Below, piece by piece: positions 1 through 10,729 of a DNA stretch of 64,000 nt; within the stretch, counting starts at the first letter, position 1, and every line of letters begins with the position of its first letter. The DNA comes from Typhlomys cinereus (taxonomy: Eukaryota; Chordata; Mammalia; Rodentia; Platacanthomyidae). The notes beneath the pieces were generated by a model. That model was given only the letters and a program-made list of their open reading frames with translations, searched no databases and was not told the origin of the DNA. Where the stretch lies: assembly GCA_023101885.1 (NCBI GenBank), contig JALPQD010000358.1, forward strand, positions 1,770,761-1,834,760, written 5' to 3'. The position numbers and the translations under genes were made by a program.

Positions 1-13
1 ACTTCATGGACAG

Positions 14-92
14 GGTTGAGCTGTGGCTCAGAAGTAGAGCATTTCCCTAGCATGCAAGAGGCCCTGGGAAACTTTCCCCAGTTTTTCTAGAA
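14..92 (+). mobile_element. ID-like SINE fragment
   Basis: The order of short motifs (a 'gtggctcag' A-box-like start, 'agtagagcat', 'cctagcatgcaagaggccctggg') is that of the BC1/ID family of rodent SINEs. The B-box half is eroded and there is no clear poly(A) tail, so this is an old, inactive copy. Confidence 0.45.
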
Positions 93-140
93 ACTTTTGG
101 GGCTGGCAAGATCATACAAACACACAATATGTAAGTAAAT

Positions 141-158
141 AGAGAGAGAGTGGAGAAA

Positions 159-202
<44 letters not shown>

Positions 203-208
203 GAGAGA
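141..208. repeat. (GA)n microsatellite
   Basis: Imperfect AG dinucleotide run with a few interruptions. It generates spurious Ser/Leu- and Arg/Glu-rich open frames that are not genes. Confidence 0.95.
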
Positions 209-1035
209 AGATGATACTATAGGAAGCACCAAGATTAGTGCCAAGAGTTTGGTAGGAGTTTCTGAGAACTTCTGTCCTGTAGGCTGCGGGAAGTGAGCCT
301 TTCTCTGGATGCTGTCTGAATTAGATCTGAGATCTGGAACCGTAACCATCTTGCTTCAATCTCCCATCCAAGTAGGAACCAGGCCTGACCCTGCTTAGCT
401 TCCGAGATCAGCCGATTGGGCATATTCAGGATGGTATGGCCATAAGCCCTTCCTACAATCTTTAGAATGAAGTCAACACAAAGATCAGCCAAAATAGCCT
501 AGCATAGGCTCAGAGCAGAAGTTATTGTTCGTTCTGCACCTAACGCTTGCTGAAGAAACAAATTCATTTGTTTTTGGAGGAAGTTTGTGTGGTTTGCATT
601 CTCTTTCCTGACGCAAGCTTGGTCGTGTGTGACTCCTCACACTCACTGGACTCTGATGTCTAGGCCCATTGGCATCTCCCACTGAGCTCCGACTTATTTT
701 TTTGCCTAGATTAATAGAACAATCCTTCTCCTTGGCACTGCTGCTGCTGACCTCGATCTACAGCCATCCATTTTCTGCGTCTGCCAGCTCAACCTGCTTC
801 TTCATATTTCTACCTAACATCTTTCCGGTTTTTCCCTTTTCCTTTTTTTTTCAACCATTTATAGTTTACACTTTTTGAGCAACAGTCGAAAAGAGAAAGA
901 AGGCACATGAAGGAGTCAGACTTGTCCCAAGTCTCCAGAGATTGAGGCAGGAAAGGAACAGAAGATGTGGCTGTGTCTCATCTTCATACTGTGTGAGCAC
1001 ACACTATATCTGAAACCGTCTTGATCGGGGCACAT
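209..1035. other. no recognisable gene or repeat
   Basis: Mixed-composition sequence with short open frames only. I see no splice-flanked conserved frame and no repeat I can name. Confidence 0.5.
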
Positions 1036-2330
1036 ATCCTTCATTAATCAACTGGGAAAAATCAAATTAACAGTGTAAAGCAGAAAAAGTAGATATATTT
1101 AATGGAGCAACTTTGGGAAGAGGGACCCAGTGCTACCCAAGTCCATTCTGTCTTTTTAGGTGAGATTTAGGTTTAAACAGATGGCAATCAAAGATTATAA
1201 ACAGGAGGGAAGGGGAAGGAGGGCACCGCCAGAAACAAGGAGAGAGGGGATCACGCTACAGCAGAGAATACAGGCCACTATCAAGTACTGCAAGTAAGTA
1301 ATGAGACATCTGGTTAAGCTCACAGACTTTCCTTCCTGGTCACTTGCAACTGATAGAGTTTGATCTCAATAGAAAGGGAGAGCATAGAATCTGGTAGATA
1401 GAAGGTAATCATCCTGCAAATGGGAGACTGACCACCACTCACCGCAGTCTCCTATTCTTATTCCATCTACCTTTGAATCTACTCTTATAATAAGATTCTA
1501 TTTTAATAGCCTTTTATCTCTGGCTAGGAGGTGACATCCAATACCCATCAGGATAGAGCCAAGGGCAGTGAAGGAACAGCAAAACTGGAAGAAGAAAAAA
1601 AAAGAATAACCATAATTCAGAACATCAGAGACTCTATATCAACCACTTAGAACTAGACCAGCCTAATCTCTCCCATCCTAAAGCCAGGGAAATTTGCGGA
1701 AGAGGGGGCAGTAAGATTGTAAGAGCCGAAAGATGGGGAGGAGCAATGATACGCAAGATACTCCACACAAGTTAGGGCCGAAGTAATCATAATAGGACTT
1801 TGCATGACCTGTGCAATGACCGAAATATCATTGAACCCCCAAAGTCTAGCATGGATCACAGGCTCTAAGATTCTTAGAGGCAAGGGATTAACAGCCACAA
1901 TAGTGTTCCTATACTAAAGGGGAGCACAAGAAAGAGCTCTAGGCAATGCTACTGAGTCCTTACACCTCACCAGAGAGGAGGACCCAGAGGGAAGTTTGAC
2001 ATGCACACTAAAGGATGTGCCAGGAATGGGGGGGGGGTGCACTAGGAGAAAGGGAGGGAGGGAGGAAGGGGAAAAGGGAGGAGGGACCAAGGGGATCCAG
2101 GGAGGGATGGAGGGAGGGAGGGGAATGGGGTACCTATCAAGTTTGTATGAGTGGAAAAAATAAATTAAAAAAATAAACACAGGGCAATCAGTTAAGCAGT
2201 TCTGCTCAAGGCGTGGCTCTGTCCACCACTGACCCACCATTGTACGAGCTCCAGTGTCTTCTGCAAGGTGGTCTGACAAGTTTTCAGAGCTGAGTGAAAT
2301 CTCTCCCTGCTCCTGGCAAATCAGACCTCC
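1036..2330 (+). repeat. unnamed dispersed repeat, split by an L1
   Basis: The two flanks of the L1 fragment (about 1036-1182 and 2183-2330) join into a sequence that resembles 58940-59220 in the same orientation. Shared blocks include 'cagttctgcc/ccattctgtc', 'ttaggtttaaa', 'gttctgctcaagg' and 'gcaaggtggtct'. The family is not named with confidence; it could be an LTR or an old LINE end. Confidence 0.45.
1191..2174 (+). mobile_element. 5'-truncated L1, 3' UTR only (copy E)
   Basis: The sequence is the reverse complement of the 3' UTRs of the full-length minus-strand L1s at 10.6-11.6 kb and 20.4-21.4 kb, so this copy points right. It begins with the block that lies just downstream of ORF2 in those copies. 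It ends in a G-rich polypurine tract (about 2027-2130) and an A-rich tail with AATAAA-like motifs near 2160-2174. Similar 16-base flanks (1175-1190 and 2175-2190, 14 of 16 matching) look like a decayed target-site duplication. It contains no coding sequence; the open frames inside it are chance. Confidence 0.75.
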
Positions 2331-2403
2331 TCCCCTCCCCTCCCCTCCCCTCCCCTCCCTTCCCTCCTTTCCCCTCTCCTCTCTCTCATTCTCTCTCCCT
2401 CCA
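2327..2403. repeat. (TCCCC)n pyrimidine tract
   Basis: Several TCCCC pentamers in a row grade into CT-rich sequence. The complementary strand is purine-only and G-rich, so triplex or quadruplex structure is possible. Confidence 0.9.
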
Positions 2404-3418
2404 GTGTGAGATTCTGGGGAAAATTCCAATTTCTTGCGGCCCATCGTTTAGTGTCATAGCCAGAGTTAGAAGGCACAAGCCTTTCTTCAGAGTATTTTAT
2501 CTCTGTGCCATCAAGTTACAAAACCACAGGATCTTCACAGTCCAAAGTCCAGATCCAGATACCCTTCAATGACACCATAGTAGTTTCTGTAAAGACAGGA
2601 AGATCTGCTTTGTCAAGCTGTAGGACAGGAGCTTCTGAGTGCCCTCTTTCCTCTCTACTGGACCCCAAAAATGTTCATACAAACCAAACTGCCTGAAAAA
2701 AAAGAAGACAAGCTGTGAGAGGAGGTCACAGGGTACCATCGGATAGAAATTAAAAGTCTTTGGCATGTTATACAGTGTTATTAAAGACTGTGCTAGCACC
2801 TCAGTGTCACCTCCCCTGTCCTCAGGACAGCTACCCTCCCCAGAGTTGTCGCAACCCCCAGAGAAATACCCATGTGTCTGTAGAACTCAGATGCCTCACC
2901 CTCCAAGCCTGAGGAAATTGTTTCTGAGCTAGGCTCTGACTGCAGCCGGAATTTTGGAGCCCATGGCAGGGAACTTGGGAACTGGAGCCAAGAGATCAGA
3001 TTGCCCTATCTGGGTGTCCTGACTGCGAGTGTAGAACTGCTGGTGTCTACACCTCCTGCCACGGGTTTGGGGAAGCAGAGGAGAAAGATGCTGTCAACAT
3101 ATTAAGATGTTGGTCCAGATGACATGGAACTAGAAGCAAAAGCATCAGAGGAACAAAGGATACTGATGGGAGGGGAGGATGGGGCAGAAGTTTGTCCGGT
3201 GGACGAGCATCTTCAAAGTGCATTGTGCACCTGCATGAAATGGCCTCCTATAACCCTGTAAAATAATGAAAAATGTTACTATTTTAAGAAATTTAACTCT
3301 AACTTTATGAGCATTTAAGTGAGTTTCACTATTCTTAAAATAGCATACTGTATAAAAGAGAGAGGAGAGAGATCTGTCACGATAAAGTTTTCTATAAAAC
3401 AATTTTGTTTACTTATTT
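2404..3418. other. no recognisable gene or repeat
   Basis: Unique-looking sequence with no convincing coding frame. Longest open frames are under 95 codons with no family resemblance. Confidence 0.5.
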
Positions 3419-3444
3419 GAGAAGAAAGGGAGAAAGGGAGGGAG

Positions 3445-3503
<59 letters not shown>
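3419..3503. repeat. (GA)n microsatellite in a purine tract
   Basis: A purine-only stretch that becomes a perfect GA run of more than 50 bases at about 3449-3503. The run is long enough to be length-polymorphic. Confidence 0.95.
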
Positions 3504-3506
<3 letters not shown>

Positions 3507-4814
3507 AGTAAGACATGATGCAAGGGTGACGGTCAGGGGACAGATTTCAGAAATCATTTCTCCCTGTCCACCATGCAGGCTTCTGGGGACAGAACTCGGG
3601 TTAACAAGTTGTAAAGAGGCACCTTATCCAATGGTTTACCAGTCCAAAGTTTAGCTTTTTGGTTCTTGCTGTTTAAAGACCTGGACATTTAACTGTCCCA
3701 ATAGTCTTCACATCAATTCCTTTTTACCTCCACCTACTTCTTCGCTTAGCTACTTCTGCTTGTATTTGTGATGTTTGCATCCAAAATACCCCTCGCCATC
3801 ATGCCTGGTTCCTTCCTGCTGTTCAGCTGCTAGCGGCTGCGCTCACACAGACCCGGCTCCACAGGTCTTGCTGATCTGTCCTTCTACATCTGCGCATCTT
3901 TGCGCACTATTTCTCTCTGACCGTCCTTCTGGAGTACACACATTCATCATTCATCACTTCATTTCTGCAATTGTTTTTTATGCCTCTATCTCAATTTAAT
4001 ATCCCAGCTTTGCTCCCGTAGCACCCCATGCTTGACTTCACGACCCCTGTAAAATGCTCCACAGTGTCATTCACACGCTCAGATGTCAAGGAGCTTTGAG
4101 GCTACAGAACGTGGTCTCTTTGTCCTGCTTCTAATAAGCCATAACTATTTCCTGAGTCACCAGTGTCATGAATGGAGCAAATAACAGATCAATAAACATC
4201 ATGTGGAAAACAGAGTCTTTTATAACATAGTGAATTAACAGTGAATAAATTAATAAAAGGCACAGTGGTTAGCAAGGTTCCTGGAAAACTGGCATACGCA
4301 TTTTCTTGTCAGAACTGAAAACTAGCAATTCACCCTTGAAAATCATGTTGACAACATACAGTAAGTGAAATGACAATTTCCACAGAGGAAGAAAGGAAGC
4401 TGGAGGACACGCATGGAAACAATGTTCATCTCAGGAACATTAAAGGGGAGAAAAATAACTTGATTATAGTGCATCAAAGGGATAAAGTTAGAGTATAAGG
4501 AACAAAAAAGAAATAAAATGCTACATATTAAATTTTAATATAAATCTAAAGGATAAATTTGGGATGCCCTTTTGATTTTCAAGCACAATTCTGAAGCTCA
4601 GGGAGCAGACGCAAAGTTAAGAGTCATGTCGAGTGGTGTATTATTGTTCTGCTCTGTTTCTTTCATCGCCTTTTCCCCTGAATTCAGAAGACTTGGGAAG
4701 AAAAGCACTTAGAAAGAAAAAATCAAATATATTCTTCATATTTGACGTATGCTTGCCTTAAAGATCCCTGCAAGGTAAAATTGAATACATCAGCTGGAAG
4801 CCCTTCTAGCCACT
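3504..4814. other. no recognisable gene or repeat
   Basis: AT-rich unique sequence. Nothing in it supports a gene, an RNA gene or a named repeat. Confidence 0.45.
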
Positions 4815-4980
4815 CTAGCCACGTGTGCTAGGTTGGCCCATTTGCATAATGATTTATGGACATTTGCCCTAACAACTGTGTGGGGAGACAAAGCAGCTGT
4901 TCCGTAGTCTGTCTTCCTCCTGTTGCTAACAAGAGGCGGGCAGTTGCGGTTAATGAAAAACAATTGCTAATAGACAGCTC
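4815..4980. promoter_or_regulatory. candidate conserved noncoding element
   Basis: In a gap free of repeats, several transcription-factor-type motifs lie close together: a CACGTG E-box (4820-4825), a perfect ATTTGCAT octamer (4840-4847) followed by TAATGA, and CAATTG and TAAT cores near 4950-4974. It retains several CpGs. The motifs are seen; enhancer function is inference. Confidence 0.22.
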
Positions 4981-5274
4981 TGCTAGCCTCGGAGCACATA
5001 CTGGCGATGTCAACAGTGTGACGGAAACAGATCTAGAGCTGCTCCCTTTCTCTCCCCAGACTCCACCTCCGTCCTGGACTTTGTGGGGAGGTTGGTCCAG
5101 AAGGTCTTCCGGGAACATGCTGCATGGGCAGGCTGCTCCTGTTCTGGCATTTGCAGGCAGCTAGAAAGAAAAGCCAGATGTGAACAGAGCAGTGATAGAT
5201 CCATTACTGTTCCACGAGAATAAAACATTCAGATGTTCATTAAAGAACTTCTGGAAAGTGAGAACACCAGCGCT

Positions 5275-5695
5275 GCAGTTAGTCTGCGTGTTGTGGTCAC
5301 TTCATGACTAAACAACAGGAAGCAAAGGGTTTATTTCAGCTTACGATGGTTACAGTGCGTGGTTTAATGCAGCAGAAGAGTTCACATGACATCAGGAGCT
5401 AGGGGAACTAGCCCCAATATACACACATGGATTGAGAAAAGGACACATGTCCTGACTTGCAGACGGTGTGTCTGCCAAAGTATGCTTAAGTATGACCGAC
5501 TAGTCAACCACATCTCTCAATCTAATCCACCTGCCCAGGACTGGTCCACTTATCATGGGCTATGTCTTCAATCATCAATTGAAAAATCTCCCACAGGCCT
5601 GCTCAGGACTTGCCTTTGCAACGAATTCTTCATGAATGTGCTTAAAGGCTCAGCCCTCTATTGTCAAGTCAACACCGATATCTAACTGGCACACC
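5275..5695 (-). mobile_element. MaLR-type LTR (ORR1-like)
   Basis: Antisense layout typical of rodent MaLR LTRs: 'aaagggtttatttcagc' near the left end, 'ggactggtccac' and 'cacatctctcaatc' in the middle, and 'ttgtcaagtcaacac' at the right end, which is the reverse complement of the LTR start. The same ending occurs in the copies at 40312-40700 and 49344-49735. It is old, and both edges are approximate. Confidence 0.5.
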
Positions 5696-6189
5696 AGCCA
5701 GCCCTGTGTAAAATGCATCTGGGGCACCTTTGTGACTGTGGATGCCCTCTTTTGAACCTGTCTTCTGGGCTGAAGTGTAAAGTTGCAATGACAATGAGAT
5801 TCGAGTTAGAAATTATGTAATTAGAGAACTGTGCAGTGGAATATTTTTAATATATTGCAAGTTTCAGTTCATATACCACAACTTAATTGAATTTGCCCTA
5901 AAGCCTTTCAATTAAAATTTGTGCAGAAACTAGCATTTTCAAGATAAATGTAGGCCTTGACCAAACCCCAAGAAAACAAAATGGCAAGTTTTTGAAAGGT
6001 TAATAAAGTTTTTCTAATCGCAGCAATAATGTGGATGAAGAGGCTATTTTATTCTATGGAACAGCAACCTGGAGCTCTCAGGAACTCAACTGGGAAAGGA
6101 GCAGCCTTTGAAAACATCGGTAAAGCAGGATCACCTTTGAGCATGTGCTCAGGTTAGCGCCTCTGTGGCTGAGTTAGCACAGCCAGGGG
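5696..6189. other. no recognisable gene or repeat
   Basis: AT-rich unique sequence between an LTR and a minisatellite. No supported feature. Confidence 0.45.
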
Positions 6190-6415
6190 GCTGCACACAA
6201 TCATGAAGCTGTGCTCAATCCTTTGCAGCTGTGCACATATTCTGGGAGGCTGTACAGACATCCCAGGAGACAGTATACACACCCTTGGAGACAGTGCACA
6301 CATCTCAGGAAGCTATGCACATGTTTCAGAAGGCTGAACCCATATCCTAGAAGGGCGTGCACACATCCCAGGGGGCTCTGCACACATGCTGGAGGCTGTG
6401 CACACATCCCAGGAG
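6190..6415. repeat. 21-bp minisatellite, about 11 units
   Basis: Units begin near 6190, 6208, 6228, 6249, 6270, 6291, 6312, 6333, 6354, 6375 and 6395, with exact 21-base spacing from 6228 to 6375. The best unit reads 'gctgtgcacacatcccagga' plus one base. Because 21 is a multiple of three, frames stay open on both strands: a Cys-Val-His-rich heptad on minus and a Cys-Thr-His-Pro-Arg-rich heptad on plus. I see no gene structure around it, so I treat the frames as by-products of the periodicity. Confidence 0.85.
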
Positions 6416-6770
6416 ATAGGAAAACTCTCCAGGTAGCAGCACACACCTCCCTGGTACGGCCTTGAGCTTTGCTTCTGTGAGTGTCTCTTGAATCATATAT
6501 TCCTGCAGGCTCTGCTTCCACACATTGGTCCCCTTGCTCATCGGATCCCCAATCCTCCTTTCTGTCTTGGAAAACTTCTGAGACAGATGCAGGAGCACAA
6601 TTTGAGCACTAGGGAGGTAGAGGCACAAGGACCATGTGTTCACCACTTGGGTCTATGTAGTGAGCCTATTGCAAATAACAGGCCAAGAGACAGGAGGATG
6701 CTATAAGGTCAGGATCCACCACAGTGTATACCAGGCCAGAAGGAATCACATAGCAAGAGCCTGTCTCAGA

Positions 6771-6952
6771 CACAGAATAGGACCACAAGATAGCCCAGCA
6801 GGTAAAGGTACTTGTCACATGAGTCAGATAACCGGTGTTTGATCTCCAGAACACACAAAGTAGGAAAGAATTATAATTCTGAAAGTTGTCCTCTGGCTTC
6901 CACATATGCTCCATTGCATTGCATATCTGTGCACGTGTGCATGTGCACAGAA

Positions 6953-6954
<2 letters not shown>
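6771..6954 (+). mobile_element. tRNA-derived rodent SINE (B2/RSINE1-like)
   Basis: Begins with a degraded A-box ('agcccagcaggtaaaggtac'), then a B-box-like 'gtttgatctcc', then the block 'agttgtcctctggcttcc' typical of the bodies of these SINEs. It runs directly into the CA repeat that forms its tail. It is old, and the family level is uncertain. Confidence 0.6.

Positions 6955-7009
<55 letters not shown>
6955..7009. repeat. (CA)n microsatellite
   Basis: Perfect CA run that forms the tail of the SINE to its left. Val-Cys and Thr-His repeat frames across it are artefacts. Confidence 0.97.
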
Positions 7010-8228
7010 AGGGGGCATTTCCAAGTCAGTAAAGTTGCACCAACATCAACATCCTGACATCCTGGCTGACATATTTTACTAATTTTCAAAGATGTCACTA
7101 GAGGATACATCTAATTTCTCAGTTTGACTTGTCACAACTGAACGTGAAACAAAAATTATCTCAGAATAAGAAGTGTGATGAAAAAGCGGGTCTACAGTAC
7201 TTCTTATACATGGTAAGGCACGAGTGTGAAGGATTCACAGTAAAGGGCGAAAGACACACAGCTGGCATTGTTCAGCTGACATGCAAGCAGGATGGCAAAG
7301 ACGCTGCACAAGGTGTGGACAGAAGAGACGAGCCCTAGTCAGGCAGCTGTGACCCAGGCTCCAGGAGCGAGAAGGAATATGGAGCAGAGGTAGGAAAGAC
7401 AAGCTAAGCCACATGATGGAAAGCTTCAATGATCCGCTTGGGACCTGGATTATGAAATGCTGTCTTTAAAGACATGTAAAAACTTAGAAGACTTCTGTGT
7501 GAAGTCATTTCTTTCTCCTTGCTCCACATATGATGGAGAGCTCCTGTTTCAATAATCTGGTCCAACATGGCCAAGCTTTCCTGTTTCTCTTGGAGGCAAA
7601 AATGTCCCATATTCAGGTAATTGTACGTTTGCAATACCAGCAGCTATCCTCACTATGCCTTTTGTCTAGTTGTCCCCTTTTGGCCAAATCTAAGAAACAT
7701 AAACTATTCTCATCATCTGGAAATTCAAAATTTCTAAGAGGTTAGGCATGGTTTTTCAAAGACAGAAATTAGCCTATCAGAGAACCTGAAGGCATCTGGC
7801 CACAAAGTCATGCTCAGAAGTTGACGATCCCTCTGGGAAGAGGTGGAGGGATGTAAGGCATCGGGAGGGGCGAGTCTTCAGCAGGCAGTCACCTGGGGCT
7901 GCTCCCTGGCAGCCACACACCTGTAAGCGCAATACATTGGATTAAATGACAATCACTGTATTCCATTCCTCATCTAGAAGATGAGGATCACATTAGCCTG
8001 CTTATTCTACTCATGTGAGACTCACAAGACTTCCACTATGGGAAAGGCATTGAAAGGACTGGCACAAAGTCAGAGTTTGCATAACGCTGACCTTTGAATA
8101 GAGGGCTGCTGATTGACTTCAGCCTTGGGCATGGTCCCTAACAGATGCTGTCTCAGCACATCGTGGACTTGTGCCCTACACAGATTGGCATGTCGCTTCT
8201 TAAAAAAAAAAACGGCTGGAACCTTCAT
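7010..8228. other. no recognisable gene; short A-run near 8200
   Basis: Unique-looking sequence. A run of about 11 A at 8200-8210 could be the tail of a decayed retroelement, but I cannot name its body. Confidence 0.4.
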
Positions 8229-8260
8229 GATTCATTCATTCATTCATTCATTCATTCATA
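8229..8260. repeat. (ATTC)n microsatellite
   Basis: About seven perfect TTCA tetramers in a row. Confidence 0.92.
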
Positions 8261-8277
8261 TAAACAATTAATTATTT

Positions 8278-8720
8278 ATTTTATTTTTCCCCAATCATAC
8301 AAGCTCAGTAGGTAGGTACCTGGTCCTCTCCCTCCCTCCACCCCTCTCCAGTCCCCCTTGTACCCTTCCTCCCTTCCCCCTTCCCCTTCTTTTCACCCCC
8401 TCCCTCCCCCTCTCCCAGTGCCTCCCCCTTTCCCCCTCCCATCCCCTGGAGCATCCCCCTGTGTGAAAGCCAAACTTCCCTCTGAGTTCTTCACTCCAGT
8501 GAGGTATAAAGACTCAGTTGTGTAGCCCAGAGTCCCCCCCCCAACTCTCCCTTAGTATGGGAACACTATTATGACTATTAATCTTTTGCCTCTAAGGATC
8601 CTATTGCCTGTGATCCATGCTAGACCCTGGGGGGGGGTCGTCAACACGTCAGTTGTGCAAGTCATGAAAAGTCCCGCTGTGGCTACTGTGGCCCTAACTT
8701 GTGTGGAGCATCTTGCATAA
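8278..8720 (-). mobile_element. L1 3' UTR fragment (copy F)
   Basis: Same order as the 3' UTR of copies A and B read on this strand: T-rich end, 'catacaagctcagtaggtag', long C-rich (sense G-rich) tract at 8320-8460, then 'gtatgggaacac', 'cctctaaggatcct' and 'aacttgtgtggag'. It stops where copy G begins, so it is 5'-truncated and probably inserted in G's A-tail. It is much more diverged than A or B. Confidence 0.75.
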
Positions 8721-8830
8721 TTTTTTATTTTTAAGAATTTACCTAGTTATGTAAGTTCAATTGTTAAGTACCTTCACCTCCTTCCTTCCTCCCTATTGTC
8801 CCCCCATCCTATTCTCCTCCCTTTCTCTCT

Positions 8831-8895
<65 letters not shown>

Positions 8896-9605
8896 CTTTA
8901 CTCCTTCTCCTCTCTTGGTGTTGTCTGTCTGCTCCCTCCCACCCTCCAGAACATATAAGCACCAAATTTCCCTCTGAGCCATCTACACTGGTGAAGGTTC
9001 AGGACTCAGAGGCCCTTAGAGCTCCTTCTTAGGCTTCACACTAATATGGGAAATCTCTTATATCTATCTAACTCCTTGCCTCTACGATCCTACTGCCTGA
9101 AGCCTTCTCCTCTAAGATCTGTGCTAGTCTTTGAGGGCTCCTTGACATGTCAGCCATTGTGCAGGTCAGACAAGATCAAATCATATTGTAGCTATATCCT
9201 GGCTGTCATAGCCCAGGCTTAACTATCTTGTCTATGAGTGGTTCTCCCCATCTTTAGGCTCTTATGATCTTGTTACCCCCTCTTCTACAAGGTTCCCTGA
9301 GCTTTAGGATGGGGAGAAATTTGGCTGGTCTGGTTCCAGATGAACATTATAGGGTCTTTGGTGATCTGAATTATGGTTTATTGTTGTTTTCAGTTTTGCT
9401 GTTTCTGCACTGCCCTTGGCTGCATCCTAATTGGATGTTGATCTTCTAACCAAAGATAAAAGACTGTTTAAATGAAGGTCCTGGAGGGGATGGGGGCTGG
9501 CATTAGACGGTAACCAAGCGGCAGCAGGGAGACTGACCCCACTCACCATTGCCTACTCCTTCTTATTCTTCCATCTACTTTACAGCCTCTTCTTATATTA
9601 AGATT
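8721..9605 (-). mobile_element. L1 3' UTR fragment (copy G)
   Basis: A second L1 3' end directly abuts copy F in the same orientation, starting with its own T-rich tail. It runs through the pyrimidine tract, the '...ggatggggagaaatttggctgg...' block and the 'ccaaagataaaagactg' block to about 9605. That is the most 5' part of the 3' UTR, also seen in copy E. No ORF2 sequence remains. The polypurine tract has been converted into a (TC)n microsatellite. Confidence 0.75.
8823..8893. repeat. (TC)n microsatellite
   Basis: Near-perfect TC run inside the L1 3' UTR polypurine tract of copy G, at the place where A and B have C-rich runs. Confidence 0.95.
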
Positions 9606-9689
9606 TTTTTTATTTACTGAGTAAATAAAGAATTCTAGAAAACCAGCCAGAATTTCATCAAGGAAACTTTAGGATCACACATTGTTGCT

Positions 9690-9780
9690 CTTTGCTTTGC
9701 TGGGGATGAACCTCAGGGCATTGTGTGCACTAGGGCAGTGATGTGGCACAGAGCTATATCTGAGTTGCATCCCCTGGGTT
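9690..9780 (-). mobile_element. ID-like SINE fragment
   Basis: Reads as the complement of an ID-type SINE: 'ctggggatgaacctcaggg', then 'gtgtgcactagg', then 'gagttgcatccc' where the head should be. Diverged and lacking a clear tail. Confidence 0.4.
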
Positions 9781-10296
9781 TGTTTTGTTTTTAATTTTTT
9801 AAAATTTATTCAATTGGGCGTGTATATGTGTGTGTGCGTGCGCGCGCAGCCACCTCTTCAACCCGTTTTGTTTTAAAATACCTTTATTGTTCATAGACAT
9901 GTAGGTTGACTCGATTTTCTAGTTCTTGTGAATAGAGGTGCAGGTTTCAGAGATGAGCAAGTGTCTCCTCAGTAGCATTCAGTCACTTGGGTGTAGGCCC
10001 AGGAGCGGTATAGCACGGTCATGGGGTTGCTTTATTTCTACATTTTTAAAAAAGATTTCACATTTATTTATTTATACTATTTTTATTACAATGACTCTGT
10101 AGTATAACTTGAGATTAGATATATATAACATCTCTATGATTATCCTTTTTATGAGGATTACTTTGACTATCTGATATATACAACTGTATGTGTGGTGTGT
10201 ACGAATTTTAAGTTTCTTCTATTTCTGTAAAGAAAGGAACAGGGATGTGGAATGCATCACATGTAAATTGCTTTTGGTAAGATGACCCATTTTAAA

Positions 10297-10298
<2 letters not shown>

Positions 10299-10361
<63 letters not shown>
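10299..10361. repeat. (GT)n microsatellite
   Basis: Perfect TG run of about 60 bases inside the old L1. Confidence 0.97.
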
Positions 10362-10363
<2 letters not shown>

Positions 10364-10585
10364 GAAGATGATCATTTTTAAAACATAAATTCTACTGATT
10401 CATGAGATTGGGGGTTTTCCATGTTCTTGCACCTTCCTCAATTTCTTTCTTGAACATTTTAAAGTTTTCACTTTCTTCATTAGATTTACTCCAAGGCTTT
10501 TTCTTTTTTTCTGAGATGATTGGAATGGGGCTGGTTCCCAGGCTTGCATTTCCCTGTGTCATTGTTATATGCTGAATTTTGTATG

Positions 10586-10600
10586 TTGATTTTGTATCTT
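10586..10600. repeat. target-site duplication of L1 copy A, left
   Basis: The 15 bases 'ttgattttgtatctt' recur exactly at 16836-16850, on the two sides of copy A. The restored target reads TCTT/AC at the inferred first nick, close to the L1 endonuclease preference TTTT/AA. Confidence 0.95.
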
Positions 10601-10644
10601 TTTTTTTTATTTCAGCTCATACAAACTTATTAGGTACACCAGTT

Positions 10645-10729
10645 GCCCTCCCTCCCTCCTCCTCCCCCCGTACCCCCTGCTCCCCCTCCCCACCCCTCTC
10701 CCTCCCCATCCCCCAGTGCCTCCCACCCC
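10645..10729 (-). other. L1 3' UTR polypurine (G-rich) tract, copy A
   Basis: On the sense strand this is a run of G triplets and longer G runs separated by one or two bases, with well over four G runs in the first 25 bases. It fits the G-quadruplex-forming tract that recurs in mammalian L1 3' UTRs. Matching tracts lie at 20436-20520, about 20024-20105 and 29757-29830. Confidence 0.85.

Noticed and set aside
1914..2444. 176-codon minus-strand frame, proline-rich
   Set aside because: Lies across the L1 3' UTR polypurine tract and a (TCCCC)n run; no gene signal.
6200..6420. CRISPR-like array
   Set aside because: The 21-base units are contiguous without unique spacers, and the host is a mammal, so this is a minisatellite.
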